16,393 bases of DNA from the NCBI GenBank assembly GCA_958448635.1, contig CAUDEQ010000044.1, positions 1-16,393 on the forward strand. Reading direction: 5' to 3'. Both the position numbers and the translations under genes were made by a program. The notes beneath the pieces are model-generated. The model was not told the DNA's origin and searched no databases. It saw only the letters and a list, made by a program, of their open reading frames with translations. The DNA comes from an uncultured Bacillota bacterium (GTDB taxonomy: Bacteria > Bacillota > Clostridia > Peptostreptococcales > Anaerovoracaceae). Each line of letters starts with the position of its first letter. Within the stretch, counting starts at the first letter, position 1. Below are positions 7,126 through 14,269 of this stretch, piece by piece.

Positions 7126-8514
7126 ATGTACAAGAAGTTTATCGATAAAAACTACAGCGATCTGTTGGAAATATTGAATTGCCTTAAGGTAGGAGTGTAT
7201 ATCACCGACGGAAAGGGGAATACATTGTTTCTGAATGATGAGTCTTGTAAAACAGGTGGATTAACCAGGGGCGAAACCATAGGTAAAAATATGCGGGAGC
7301 TGGAGGAGATGGGGTATGTTGAGGAATCAGTTTCTTTAAAGGTATTGGAAAGTAATAAAGAAGAATCCTTAATACAGAACCTTGGTGACGGAGATAAGGT
7401 GTTCGTTACTGGGGTGCCCCTTTATCATGATGGAGATGTAGATGTCGTTATATGTACAGAGAGGAATATCACTGAAACTCTGACGCTGAAGGAGCTGCTC
7501 AAGGAAAAAGACAAGGAAAGTGCAAAGATAAGAGAAGAAATAGAGTATTTGAAAACTCGCAATATAACAATGTGGGGAAATATGATAGCAGAAGATGAGG
7601 AGACTAAGGAGCTGGCGAAGAAGGCGGCTAGAGTTGCGAAGCTTGACACGACAGTTCTGCTGACAGGAGAATCGGGAACAGGTAAGGAGGTTTTCGCTAA
7701 TTTCATATATCAGAACAGCGGCAGAGTGGGAAAGCCGTTTATCAAGGTTAATTGTGCTGCCATACCGGAGAATCTGGTGGAGTCCGAGCTGTTCGGATAT
7801 GAAGGTGGAGCCTTTACAGGTGCGGACAGAAAAGGCAAGATGGGCTTTTTTGAAATGGCAAACCATGGAACTCTTTTTCTCGATGAAGTGGCTGAGATCC
7901 CCATACACCTGCAGTCAAAGCTGCTGAGAGCAATTCAGGAGAGGGAGATCATACATGTGGGTGGTGACAGGACCATACCGGTGGATATAAGGCTCATAGC
8001 AGCGACAAACCGCGACCTCAAGTCTGCGGTGGAAAACGGCACTTTCAGGGGAGATCTTTATTACAGGCTTAATGTAATGCCCATAGAGTTGACTCCTCTC
8101 AAAGGGAGAAAAAAGGATATAAAGGCGTTGGCTGTGTATTTTGTCGATACCTTCAACAAGGATTATAAGCTTAGCAAGACCATATCCGATGAAGCCATAG
8201 AAGTGCTTCAGCAATACAGCTGGCCTGGAAATATAAGGGAGCTGGAGAATATAATGGAGAGGATAATGATAAGCTTCGATGGACAGGTGATAACAAAGGG
8301 GCAGGTAGAGCAGGTGACAGGAATGTCTGTGGAGCCAGATATGGTTATAGATTCCTTTGAGGGAAAGAGCATGACGGAGCTTCTGGAGGACTATGAGAGG
8401 CTTATCCTGGAGGAAATGATGTCAAAATATAAGAGAGCCAGTGAAGTGGGAAGAAAACTAAAAATGAATAAATCTACATTGTCAAGAAGACTAAGCAAAT
8501 ATGGGATTGAATAA
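7126..8514 (+). CDS. Sigma-54-dependent transcriptional activator with N-terminal PAS domain
   Basis: Bacterial enhancer-binding protein of the NtrC/RocR type. It binds upstream sites and uses ATP to open RNA polymerase-sigma54 promoters. Domains: PAS sensor about residues 10-120 (GVYITDGKGNTLFLNDESCK), a coiled linker 120-145, AAA+ domain about 150-385, and a Fis-type helix-turn-helix at the C-terminus (about 438-460: ASEVGRKLKMNKSTLSRRLS). Key motifs are intact: Walker A GESGTGKE at 181-188, sigma54-contact loop GAFTGA at 228-233, Walker B FLDEV with D253-E254, and WPGNIREL near 370. No phospho-receiver domain is present, so a ligand or redox signal is more likely than a histidine kinase. 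I prefer the ATG at 7126, next to GGGAGG, over one 36 bases upstream that lacks a site. It lies 37 bases after the EamA gene and just before the operon it probably controls. Confidence 0.95.
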   Translation: MYKKFIDKNYSDLLEILNCLKVGVYITDGKGNTLFLNDESCKTGGLTRGETIGKNMRELEEMGYVEESVSLKVLESNKEESLIQNLGDGDKVFVTGVPLYHDGDVDVVICTERNITETLTLKELLKEKDKESAKIREEIEYLKTRNITMWGNMIAEDEETKELAKKAARVAKLDTTVLLTGESGTGKEVFANFIYQNSGRVGKPFIKVNCAAIPENLVESELFGYEGGAFTGADRKGKMGFFEMANHGTLFLDEVAEIPIHLQSKLLRAIQEREIIHVGGDRTIPVDIRLIAATNRDLKSAVENGTFRGDLYYRLNVMPIELTPLKGRKKDIKALAVYFVDTFNKDYKLSKTISDEAIEVLQQYSWPGNIRELENIMERIMISFDGQVITKGQVEQVTGMSVEPDMVIDSFEGKSMTELLEDYERLILEEMMSKYKRASEVGRKLKMNKSTLSRRLSKYGIE

Positions 8515-8518
8515 GCGT

Positions 8519-8534
8519 GTTTCAAATATGAAAC
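8519..8534 (+). promoter_or_regulatory. Upstream activator site 1
   Basis: A perfect 16-bp palindrome, GTTTCA-AATA-TGAAAC, begins five bases after the activator stop codon. It is one of three related sites ahead of the sigma54 promoter and is presumed to bind the adjacent enhancer-binding protein. Confidence 0.7.
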
Positions 8535-8539
8535 CAAGA

Positions 8540-8555
8540 ATTTCAGTTATGAAAC
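8540..8555 (+). promoter_or_regulatory. Upstream activator site 2
   Basis: ATTTCA-GTTA-TGAAAC differs from site 1 by one base in the left arm. Its centre is 21 bases from that of site 1, two helical turns, so dimers on both would face the same way. Confidence 0.7.
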
Positions 8556-8588
8556 TAATTAAAGGACATAAACGTTGATAAGAGCGAC

Positions 8589-8630
8589 AAGTGGTATATT
8601 TGTTTTAAAAATGAAACAAATATACCGCTT
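8589..8630 (+). terminator. Long hairpin, probable terminator of the activator gene
   Basis: A 13-bp perfect stem GGTATATTTGTTT (8593-8605) / AAACAAATATACC (8614-8626) has an 8-base loop and is extended by a T-G wobble and three more pairs to 17 bp. Only TT-AATT follows beyond the stem, so the T-tract is weak. It would separate activator mRNA from the sigma54 operon. Confidence 0.6.
8602..8617 (+). promoter_or_regulatory. Upstream activator site 3 (degenerate)
   Basis: GTTTTA-AAAA-TGAAAC keeps the right arm exactly and differs at one base in the left. Its centre is 62 bases from site 2, close to six helical turns. It lies inside the loop and inner stem of the hairpin at 8589-8630, so part of its symmetry comes from that hairpin and its role as a binding site is less certain. 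Confidence 0.45.
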
Positions 8631-8756
8631 TTAATTAAAAAAAAGTGTGTATTTACAGAAAATTATATAAAAATCGATGAGCGTTTAATTGTATCATAAC
8701 GGTATATTAAGGCGAAAACGTTGGAATTTCAACACCTGAAAAAAGCAACTTTTATG

Positions 8757-8772
8757 TTGGCACAGACATTGC
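8757..8772 (+). promoter_or_regulatory. Sigma-54 (-24/-12) promoter of the dehydrogenase-symporter-amidohydrolase operon
   Basis: TTGGCACAGACATTGC matches the sigma54 consensus (TGGCAC-N5-TTGC) without a mismatch, with the required ten bases between the GG (8759-8760) and GC (8771-8772) elements. The start of transcription should be near 8784, about 49 bases before the ATG. An activator with intact GAFTGA is encoded just upstream. Confidence 0.92.
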
Positions 8773-8832
8773 GATATATTATGTCATCGCGATAAAACTG
8801 TTTAATTCATTAAAGAAAAGGAGGCTTAAAAT

Positions 8833-10062
8833 ATGAAGGTGTTGATTGTAGGCGCCGGCGGACAGGGCGGCGCATGTGCATCGATTCTGGCAAGACAGGA
8901 CATGATCGAAGAAATAAGGATCGTGGATCTGAAGGAGGAAACAGCCAAGGCGGTTGCCGACAAGATCGGAAGCAGCAAGGTTAAGACAGGGGCCGTGAAT
9001 GCCACGGATCCAGATGATGTGGCGAAGGCCGCTGAAGGAGTGGACGTAGTTGTGGATATGGTTATGCCTTGGATGGTTACCTATGTTATGAAGGGCGCTC
9101 TGAAGGCAAAGGCAAACTATATAAATACTGCATTCGATGATCCTTACTGGGATGAGTTTCTGGAAGGAAGACCTATCGAAGAATTGACTTTATATAAGGA
9201 GTTCGAAGAAGCAGGTCTTACGGCATTGTTCGGATGCGGATTTGCTCCGGGTATGACCAACGTGCTGGCAAGGAAATTTGCCAACAAGCTGGATACCGTA
9301 GACAGCATCAAGATGAGAATAGGTAAGGCAAACCTTGTTCCGGGTGAAGGTCCTTATGACTGGGTGCTTCGTCCTTGGAATCCGGGCTGGTCGCCAAAGC
9401 AGGCTCTGGTGGACTGCGCTTCTCCTACATATGCGCTGGAAAACGGTGAATACGTTAAGTATCCTCCGTTCGGCGGAATCGAAATGTGTGATTTCCCTGA
9501 ACCTGTTGGAACTTTGCCTGTAACTCATCATTCACATGAGGAAATCTACAGCATGCCTGCTACATTCAAGGGTGTAAAGGATCTGGACTTCAAATATTAC
9601 ATGATGTATCAGCCTGCGATATTCTATGCTTCAGGCCTGTGCTCTCAGGAAAAAGTGAAGGTGGGAGATGCTGAGGTTGCTCCTATAGATGTGATTGCCG
9701 CTATGGTTCCTCCTCCACAGAACAATATCTTCGGAGCTACTGATGAAGAATTGGCTGAAGCTGACAAGAGGGCATTCATTGAGCTCATCGTTCAGGTGAG
9801 TGGAACCAAGGACGGCAAAAAGATTACATACAAGGCAAACTGTCCTAAGATGAACGCACCGGGACCTGAGCTGAAGAAGCTGTACGGTACGGCTCTGGTA
9901 TACGTGGCACTTCCGCTGGCCATCGGAACGATGATACTGGGAGATACAGATCTCAAGAAAGGTATTGTGTTCTCAGATGAACTGGATCCTGATGATTTCT
10001 TGAAGAGAATGATGGACACAGGATATCCTTACAAGTGGAACGAAAGCGTTATTGAAGGATAA
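8833..10062 (+). CDS. Saccharopine dehydrogenase-like NAD(P)-dependent oxidoreductase
   Basis: Oxidoreductase of the saccharopine dehydrogenase/LYS9-like family, whose members make or split secondary amines joining amino acids and carbonyl acids. The 409 residues fit the family's bacterial single-domain form. Seen: N-terminal Rossmann motif GAGGQGG at residues 7-13, an acidic residue after strand 2 (IVDLKEE) that suggests NAD rather than NADP, and the conserved middle GCGFAPGMTNVLARKF, where saccharopine-type enzymes turn into the catalytic domain. The C-terminal part is alpha/beta with a hydrophobic stretch near 360-375. The ATG follows AGGAGG by nine bases, about 49 bases from the predicted sigma54 start site. 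As first gene it would be the most strongly expressed. GC content is higher than in its operon partners. Real saccharopine dehydrogenase or carboxynorspermidine synthase activity is possible but not supported by context, and the substrate is unknown. Confidence 0.85.
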   Translation: MKVLIVGAGGQGGACASILARQDMIEEIRIVDLKEETAKAVADKIGSSKVKTGAVNATDPDDVAKAAEGVDVVVDMVMPWMVTYVMKGALKAKANYINTAFDDPYWDEFLEGRPIEELTLYKEFEEAGLTALFGCGFAPGMTNVLARKFANKLDTVDSIKMRIGKANLVPGEGPYDWVLRPWNPGWSPKQALVDCASPTYALENGEYVKYPPFGGIEMCDFPEPVGTLPVTHHSHEEIYSMPATFKGVKDLDFKYYMMYQPAIFYASGLCSQEKVKVGDAEVAPIDVIAAMVPPPQNNIFGATDEELAEADKRAFIELIVQVSGTKDGKKITYKANCPKMNAPGPELKKLYGTALVYVALPLAIGTMILGDTDLKKGIVFSDELDPDDFLKRMMDTGYPYKWNESVIEG

Positions 10063-10086
10063 GAGTATTTTGCAAAAATTCAATGT

Positions 10087-10110
10087 ACCATAGCAGTGAT
10101 GGTCGTTTTT
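10087..10110 (+). terminator. Weak hairpin with T-run between the first and second operon genes
   Basis: ACCAT/ATGGT with a 7-base loop is followed by CG and five T's. The stem is only 5 bp, so it would at most lower read-through from the dehydrogenase gene into the downstream genes, or mark a 3' end made by processing. Confidence 0.3.
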
Positions 10111-10147
10111 GTACAATTAAAAATGGAAGGTTAAATCGGGTGGCAAT

Positions 10148-10762
10148 ATGGTAAAACGATTACAAAGCGATAATATGAAAAATAAATTTAATCACACTGA
10201 CATAGTACGTAATAGAGAAGATGCAATAAATGAAAAAGTTAAGCTTTTGCATGGCAGCATTTTCGGAAAACCTCTAATAAAATTTGATATAAATTCTATG
10301 CGCGATGTATGGGTTCCATATTGCTATTTGGTTTACCATTTTGAACTAAGCGGAAATACTCGTGTTAAAACAAAAAAAAGCCTACGTGATGGGAAAGTCG
10401 CCATTGTCTTCGATTTAAATGAAGAACACCCGATGCAATATGACATATATGAAAACGGTGATCTTGATTTTGTGCATAAAAAAGCATGTGAGGATAGAGA
10501 GATGATTCATACAGCAATGAGCAGTTCCGATACCATGGAAAGGGCAGAACAACATATTCAAATGAGGATAATGAAAAGATTTTATGGTAAAAAGGGCAAT
10601 CTCACATTGCTGAGCATGCAGAGGTTTTATAGACCGGCGGTGGAATTGGAAGTGATTTATAAGAGAGGAAGTATCAATAAACGATATGCATATCTTGATG
10701 AATTTGGCATTCAAAGTGAGCACATATTAGGACTTAAATATCGCGTAGAGCATAAATCCTGA
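10148..10762 (+). CDS. Hypothetical protein, 204 aa, unrecognised
   Basis: I do not recognise this family. It is a soluble, basic and charged protein without a signal peptide or membrane helices. The N-terminal 35 residues are polar (KNKFNHTDIVRNREDAINEK). A core from about 36 to 100 alternates beta-like strands (VPYCYLVYHFELS, GKVAIVFDLNEEHP, QYDIYENGDLDF). A helical stretch at about 110-145 is followed by a strand-rich end (AVELEVIYKRG, RYAYLDEFG). The ATG follows GGGTGG by about five bases; a second ATG ten codons on is a weaker alternative. It lies 85 bases after the dehydrogenase and 25 before the symporter, in the same direction, so it is probably in the operon. Base composition is distinctly AT-rich with many AAA/AAT/ATA codons compared with the dehydrogenase, which hints at a separate origin. 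It could be a substrate-binding or regulatory accessory protein, but that is a guess. Confidence 0.75.
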   Translation: MVKRLQSDNMKNKFNHTDIVRNREDAINEKVKLLHGSIFGKPLIKFDINSMRDVWVPYCYLVYHFELSGNTRVKTKKSLRDGKVAIVFDLNEEHPMQYDIYENGDLDFVHKKACEDREMIHTAMSSSDTMERAEQHIQMRIMKRFYGKKGNLTLLSMQRFYRPAVELEVIYKRGSINKRYAYLDEFGIQSEHILGLKYRVEHKS

Positions 10763-10787
10763 TTAGAATAAAATGGAGGAATAAGAG

Positions 10788-12227
10788 ATGATCAATTTTG
10801 CAAATATGTGGTCAGGAATGGATTGGGGAGTAATTATTTTATATTTTATCTTTATCATTGCAGTTGGTCTTACTATGCGAAGAAGAGCCAGCAAAAATAT
10901 GAAAAGTTATTTCGTAGCAGCCAGACGTCTTACTATACCTGTGCTTATCGGTGTAGGTTCTGCAAGCTGGATAGATTCATGGTCTATAGTGGGTTTGGCA
11001 GAATGCGGAACGACAATGGGTATATGTATTTTGTTCATATATGTAATTCCTAACACGATCCTCAGATTGCCTCTGGCTTTATGGATAGGGCCTTTGGTAC
11101 GTGATAAAATGCCGGATTGGGTAATAACCATGCCGGATCTGATGGAATACATGTATAGTAAAAACACTAAGCTGGTTATGGCATTGGGAATGCTGTGCAC
11201 ATTGCTTTATGAATCAGCACTGCTTACAGCAGGCGGTCAAGTAATCGCATATGTTACCGGAATAAACATGTGGGTTGCATTTGCAATATTGGGAATAATA
11301 ATAGTTATTTATACTTCTTTATCAGGAATGTTTGGTCTTGCGGTTACCGATATGGTTCAGTTTGTGATAATGTCTGTTGCTGCAGGTGTACTGTGCTTTG
11401 GAATGTATATGCATTTCGATGGATTTGCAACGATATTCCAGCAAGCTAATGATATCAATCCTAACCTTACATCCCCATCCGGAGGATTAAATGTTATGGA
11501 AATACTGTCATGGGCCATAGGTGCGGTTGCCATGTATGCAAATTCCCAGTCATATCAGAGATTCGGATCTTCCAAATCCGGTGGTGACATAAAGGTTGCA
11601 TATTCATGTATAATGTTATTCAGTATTGTATTCAGTACTGTAATGGTTCTGGCAGGAATGGCAGCGCTTGTTCAGTATCCTGAAATAGCAGCTGAATCTC
11701 CTTCACAGGCATTCTGGGCGATAGTATTTGAGACACTTCCGATAGGACTGAGAGGGCTGTTTGTTGCAGCATTGCTTTCGGCAGTAATGTCTACTGTAAG
11801 TGCAGATTATCTGATAGGAGGCGCAGTTATTGTACATGATATCTACAGAGGTTTCATCAATAAGAATCTTACGGACAAAGGTGAAGTTATTGCAACTAAA
11901 TCAGTAATTGCAGTAATTGGCATACTTGTCATTTTCGCTACATATTTCTGGGCAGACGGAATCTCAAAGGCATATTATTATATAGGTGGCTTCCAGGTGG
12001 CTGCGTTCTTTGTTCCACTTATGTTTGGCTTGTTCTATAAAAAGAAGACTGCCGCTGCAGGGTTCTGGAGTCTGCTTCTGTCGATTGTTATGTACATGGT
12101 ATGGCAGTTTGCGCTTAAGATGCCGGCAGGTATACCTACTAACCTTGCATGCATAATCTTCAGTATCGTAGTTTATATAGTTATTGCTAAGCTTACTTAT
12201 AAAGAAAATAAGCAGATAGAAGCATAA
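10788..12227 (+). CDS. Sodium:solute symporter (SSS family)
   Basis: Secondary transporter of the SSS family (LeuT fold), which uses the sodium gradient to import solutes such as proline, pantothenate, acetate or sugars. The 479 residues carry 12-13 hydrophobic helices from about residue 14 to 472. Seen: the first helix and loop (GVIILYFIFIIAVGL, then RRRASKNMKSYFVAARR), typical of the family's start; the unwound first-core-helix region GVGSASWIDSWSIVG; and the Na2-site helix LLSAVMSTVSADYLIGGAVI near 325-345 with paired Ser-Thr. The ATG follows GGAGGA closely. It has no distinctive substrate signature that I can read. It is followed after 11 bases by a two-helix peptide, an arrangement known for pantothenate permease PanF with YhdT and for some acetate-type symporters. 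Operon context suggests it imports the substrate of the amidohydrolase or dehydrogenase. Confidence 0.93.
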   Translation: MINFANMWSGMDWGVIILYFIFIIAVGLTMRRRASKNMKSYFVAARRLTIPVLIGVGSASWIDSWSIVGLAECGTTMGICILFIYVIPNTILRLPLALWIGPLVRDKMPDWVITMPDLMEYMYSKNTKLVMALGMLCTLLYESALLTAGGQVIAYVTGINMWVAFAILGIIIVIYTSLSGMFGLAVTDMVQFVIMSVAAGVLCFGMYMHFDGFATIFQQANDINPNLTSPSGGLNVMEILSWAIGAVAMYANSQSYQRFGSSKSGGDIKVAYSCIMLFSIVFSTVMVLAGMAALVQYPEIAAESPSQAFWAIVFETLPIGLRGLFVAALLSAVMSTVSADYLIGGAVIVHDIYRGFINKNLTDKGEVIATKSVIAVIGILVIFATYFWADGISKAYYYIGGFQVAAFFVPLMFGLFYKKKTAAAGFWSLLLSIVMYMVWQFALKMPAGIPTNLACIIFSIVVYIVIAKLTYKENKQIEA

Positions 12228-12238
12228 GGAGGGCAATG

Positions 12239-12463
12239 ATGGAAAAAGATAGAGATGCGATAAAGAAAACTCTTGCATATTTTTGGAGTATAGTGACAAT
12301 ATTGGCGTGTGTGATTGTAGGTGCAGGCGTGATTTTCCATTGGGACAATATACTGCCGCTGTTCTTATCTGCAACGGCAATAATATTTGGGCCTGTATGT
12401 GGGATAATGTATCTTGTGGAAATCAAGAAAGGCGTTCTTGCCATGGATGATGATATTGAATAA
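12239..12463 (+). CDS. Small two-helix membrane protein, probable symporter partner
   Basis: A 74-residue peptide with a short charged N-terminus (MEKDRDAIKKT), two membrane helices at about 12-34 (YFWSIVTILACVIVGAGVIF) and 38-60 (ILPLFLSATAIIFGPVCGIM), and an acidic C-terminal tail (MDDDIE). Two ATGs lie in tandem; the second (12239) has the better spacing, six bases from AGGAGG, while the first at 12236 would add one Met. The gene sits between the symporter (11 bases) and the amidohydrolase (12 bases). In size, topology and placement it resembles YhdT-type and DUF4212-type small subunits paired with SSS symporters, though I see no sequence identity strong enough to assign either family. It probably stabilises or assists the symporter. 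Confidence 0.85.
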   Translation: MEKDRDAIKKTLAYFWSIVTILACVIVGAGVIFHWDNILPLFLSATAIIFGPVCGIMYLVEIKKGVLAMDDDIE

Positions 12464-12475
12464 GAGAGGTCTTAG

Positions 12476-14083
12476 ATGAATAGGAAAGCTTTTAGATGCA
12501 AAAATATTTATACTGCCGTAACCGAAACACTTATAGATGGCTTTGTAATCATCGAAGGCAATATGATTATATTTGTGGGAAATGAAGCTGCGGGAAGAAA
12601 ATATATCGATAACCATACTGAAATCATCGATGTTTCTGATAATTTCCTCATGCCGGGATTCAATGATTTTCATGTGCATCTTGTAAGTGCAGGGCTTCTG
12701 GAGCGTGACGGTGTGTTAAGATACACTAGATCGGAAGAGGAAGCTGCGGAATATCTATATAAGTTGCATGGTAATAATAAGAATAAAAAGTTTATCATGG
12801 GAGGGGCATGGGATCCCCTCCTGTGGCCAAACCATAGAAACCCAACGAAAGAAAGCCTTGACAAGTTTTTTCCTAACACACCTGCATTCCTGATAAATAA
12901 GGAAGGGCATGGTGCATGGGTGAACAGTGCAACACTTAAAATGTTCGGAATAGATAGTAATACAAAAGACCCTGTAAATGGTGCATATGGAAGATTTGGA
13001 AACGGAGAGCCGGATGGATACCTTCATGAGATGGCAGCAATGAACGTTCAAAGTAAAATTTTTGAATCCATAAGCGATGATGAACTGGCTGAATATAGCA
13101 AGGTATTTATTGATTCAGCAAATAGAAATGGAATAACATCACTAGGTGATGTGGCAGGAGTTGGACCGCTGAAAGGGGAAATATATAAGATCCTCGAAGA
13201 TAAAGGCGAGCTTACTGCCAGAATTGTTTTCTATCCGATGTTCGATGAAGGCGTTGAAAGTGTTTTGGAAAAGAAGAAAAAATATAGTAGTGCAAGACTT
13301 AAGTGTGGTGGCGTTAAAGCATTTATAGACGGTACCCCTCAGGGTTATTCAGGATATATGCTGGAAGGGTATTCAGATTGTCCTGAGGAAAAAGGTAATC
13401 CAATGATAGAACCCGATAAATTCATACAGCAAGTGTGTGATTTTCATAAAGCAGGTATACAGACAAGGGTTCATGCATGTGGAGATGCCGGGGCGAAATT
13501 GTGCCTGGATGCAGTAGAACAGGCGTATATAGCTCATGGTAGAACTGATTTGAGGCATTGTATTGAGCATCTTGAAGCAATGGATCCTGCCGATATTCCC
13601 CGTTTTGGAAGTTTGGACGTGGTGGCATCCGTACAGCCGGAGCATATGCCGAAATACGAATTTGATAAACATCCATTTCATAAAGTTTTGGGAGAAAAAA
13701 GGATGAATTATTCATGGCCCTTTGAATCAATAAACAAAACCGGGGGCGTTTTGGCATTCGGCACGGACTGTCCTGTAGTAGACATTTCTCCATTCAGAGG
13801 CGTTTTCAGGGCGGTCACGCGTCTCACGAATGATGGACAGCCTGAAGGCGGTTGGAATCCTAAGGAAAAGATGAGCATACATGAAGCATTGAGAGCTTAC
13901 ACATGGGGCGGAGCATATGCAGCATCAAGAGATCATGAGTTGGGAACCATAGGTGTAGGAAAGCTGGCGGATTTGATAGTAACAGAGCATAATCTGTTTG
14001 AGTGTGCTACGGACAGGCAAGCTATGTTTGATATGAAAGTTTTGATGACTGTAATGGACGGAGAAATAGTATATAATGCATAA
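12476..14083 (+). CDS. YtcJ-like metal-dependent amidohydrolase
   Basis: Amidohydrolase-superfamily enzyme of the YtcJ/Amidohydro_3 group, which includes N-substituted formamide deformylase and many uncharacterised hydrolases of amide or ester bonds. The 535 residues fit the group. Metal and catalytic residues are all visible: H66 and H68 (FHVH), K281 in VKAFIDGTPQGYSG (candidate bridging Lys), H333 (RVHACGDAG), H365 (CIEHLEA) and D431 (FGTDCPV). The N- and C-terminal parts (1-60 and the end with VGKLADLIV) form the usual beta-sandwich. There is no signal peptide, so it is cytoplasmic. The ATG follows GAGAGG. It is last in the operon, 12 bases after the membrane peptide, and is followed by a terminator. 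It would cleave a C-N bond in the imported compound; the actual substrate cannot be read from the sequence. Confidence 0.92.
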   Translation: MNRKAFRCKNIYTAVTETLIDGFVIIEGNMIIFVGNEAAGRKYIDNHTEIIDVSDNFLMPGFNDFHVHLVSAGLLERDGVLRYTRSEEEAAEYLYKLHGNNKNKKFIMGGAWDPLLWPNHRNPTKESLDKFFPNTPAFLINKEGHGAWVNSATLKMFGIDSNTKDPVNGAYGRFGNGEPDGYLHEMAAMNVQSKIFESISDDELAEYSKVFIDSANRNGITSLGDVAGVGPLKGEIYKILEDKGELTARIVFYPMFDEGVESVLEKKKKYSSARLKCGGVKAFIDGTPQGYSGYMLEGYSDCPEEKGNPMIEPDKFIQQVCDFHKAGIQTRVHACGDAGAKLCLDAVEQAYIAHGRTDLRHCIEHLEAMDPADIPRFGSLDVVASVQPEHMPKYEFDKHPFHKVLGEKRMNYSWPFESINKTGGVLAFGTDCPVVDISPFRGVFRAVTRLTNDGQPEGGWNPKEKMSIHEALRAYTWGGAYAASRDHELGTIGVGKLADLIVTEHNLFECATDRQAMFDMKVLMTVMDGEIVYNA

Positions 14084-14114
14084 GGCTTTGTGAGAAAGAC
14101 AAAGAGAAAGAAGG

Positions 14115-14147
14115 GCAATCAGAGATATACTTTGATTGCTTTTCTTA
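14115..14147 (+). terminator. Rho-independent terminator of the sigma54 operon
   Basis: GCAATCA (14115-14121) pairs with TGATTGC (14133-14139) around an 11-base loop and is followed by TTTTCTT. It lies 31 bases after the amidohydrolase stop codon, so the operon ends here and the next gene has its own promoter. Confidence 0.8.
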
Positions 14148-14216
14148 TTATTAAATTAAAAGTATTGTTACATTATCAGTTGTCTTTTGCAGAAAAAGCA
14201 TTTATTTTCATGGAAA

Positions 14217-14238
14217 AAATGTTATAATTATAACATTT
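14217..14238 (+). promoter_or_regulatory. Perfect 22-bp palindrome on the pncB promoter, candidate Rex or NrtR operator
   Basis: The left arm AAATGTTATAA is followed directly by its exact reverse complement. It contains TGTTA-N6-TAACA, the core half-sites and spacing of clostridial Rex sites (TTGTTAA-N4-TTAACAA), but differs at the outer T and the inner A of each arm. It also resembles AT-rich NrtR operators. It covers the -10 box, so a bound protein would repress transcription. Confidence 0.65.
14220..14228 (+). promoter_or_regulatory. Extended -10 promoter of pncB
   Basis: TGTTATAAT combines the extended -10 TG with a perfect TATAAT (14223-14228). No good -35 is present (TTTATT at 14201-14206 is the nearest), which is acceptable for an extended -10 promoter. 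Transcription would begin near 14235. Confidence 0.6.
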
Positions 14239-14269
14239 AGAGGCAAAAGCAAGGCGGAGGAATCAATAT

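Noticed and set aside
8631..8756. Additional sigma-70 promoter or riboswitch in the AT-rich stretch before the sigma54 promoter
   Set aside because: Several AT-rich hexamers occur, but none forms a spaced pair good enough to call, and no aptamer-like conserved pairing is visible. GTTG/CAAC near 8720-8732 is too short to count.
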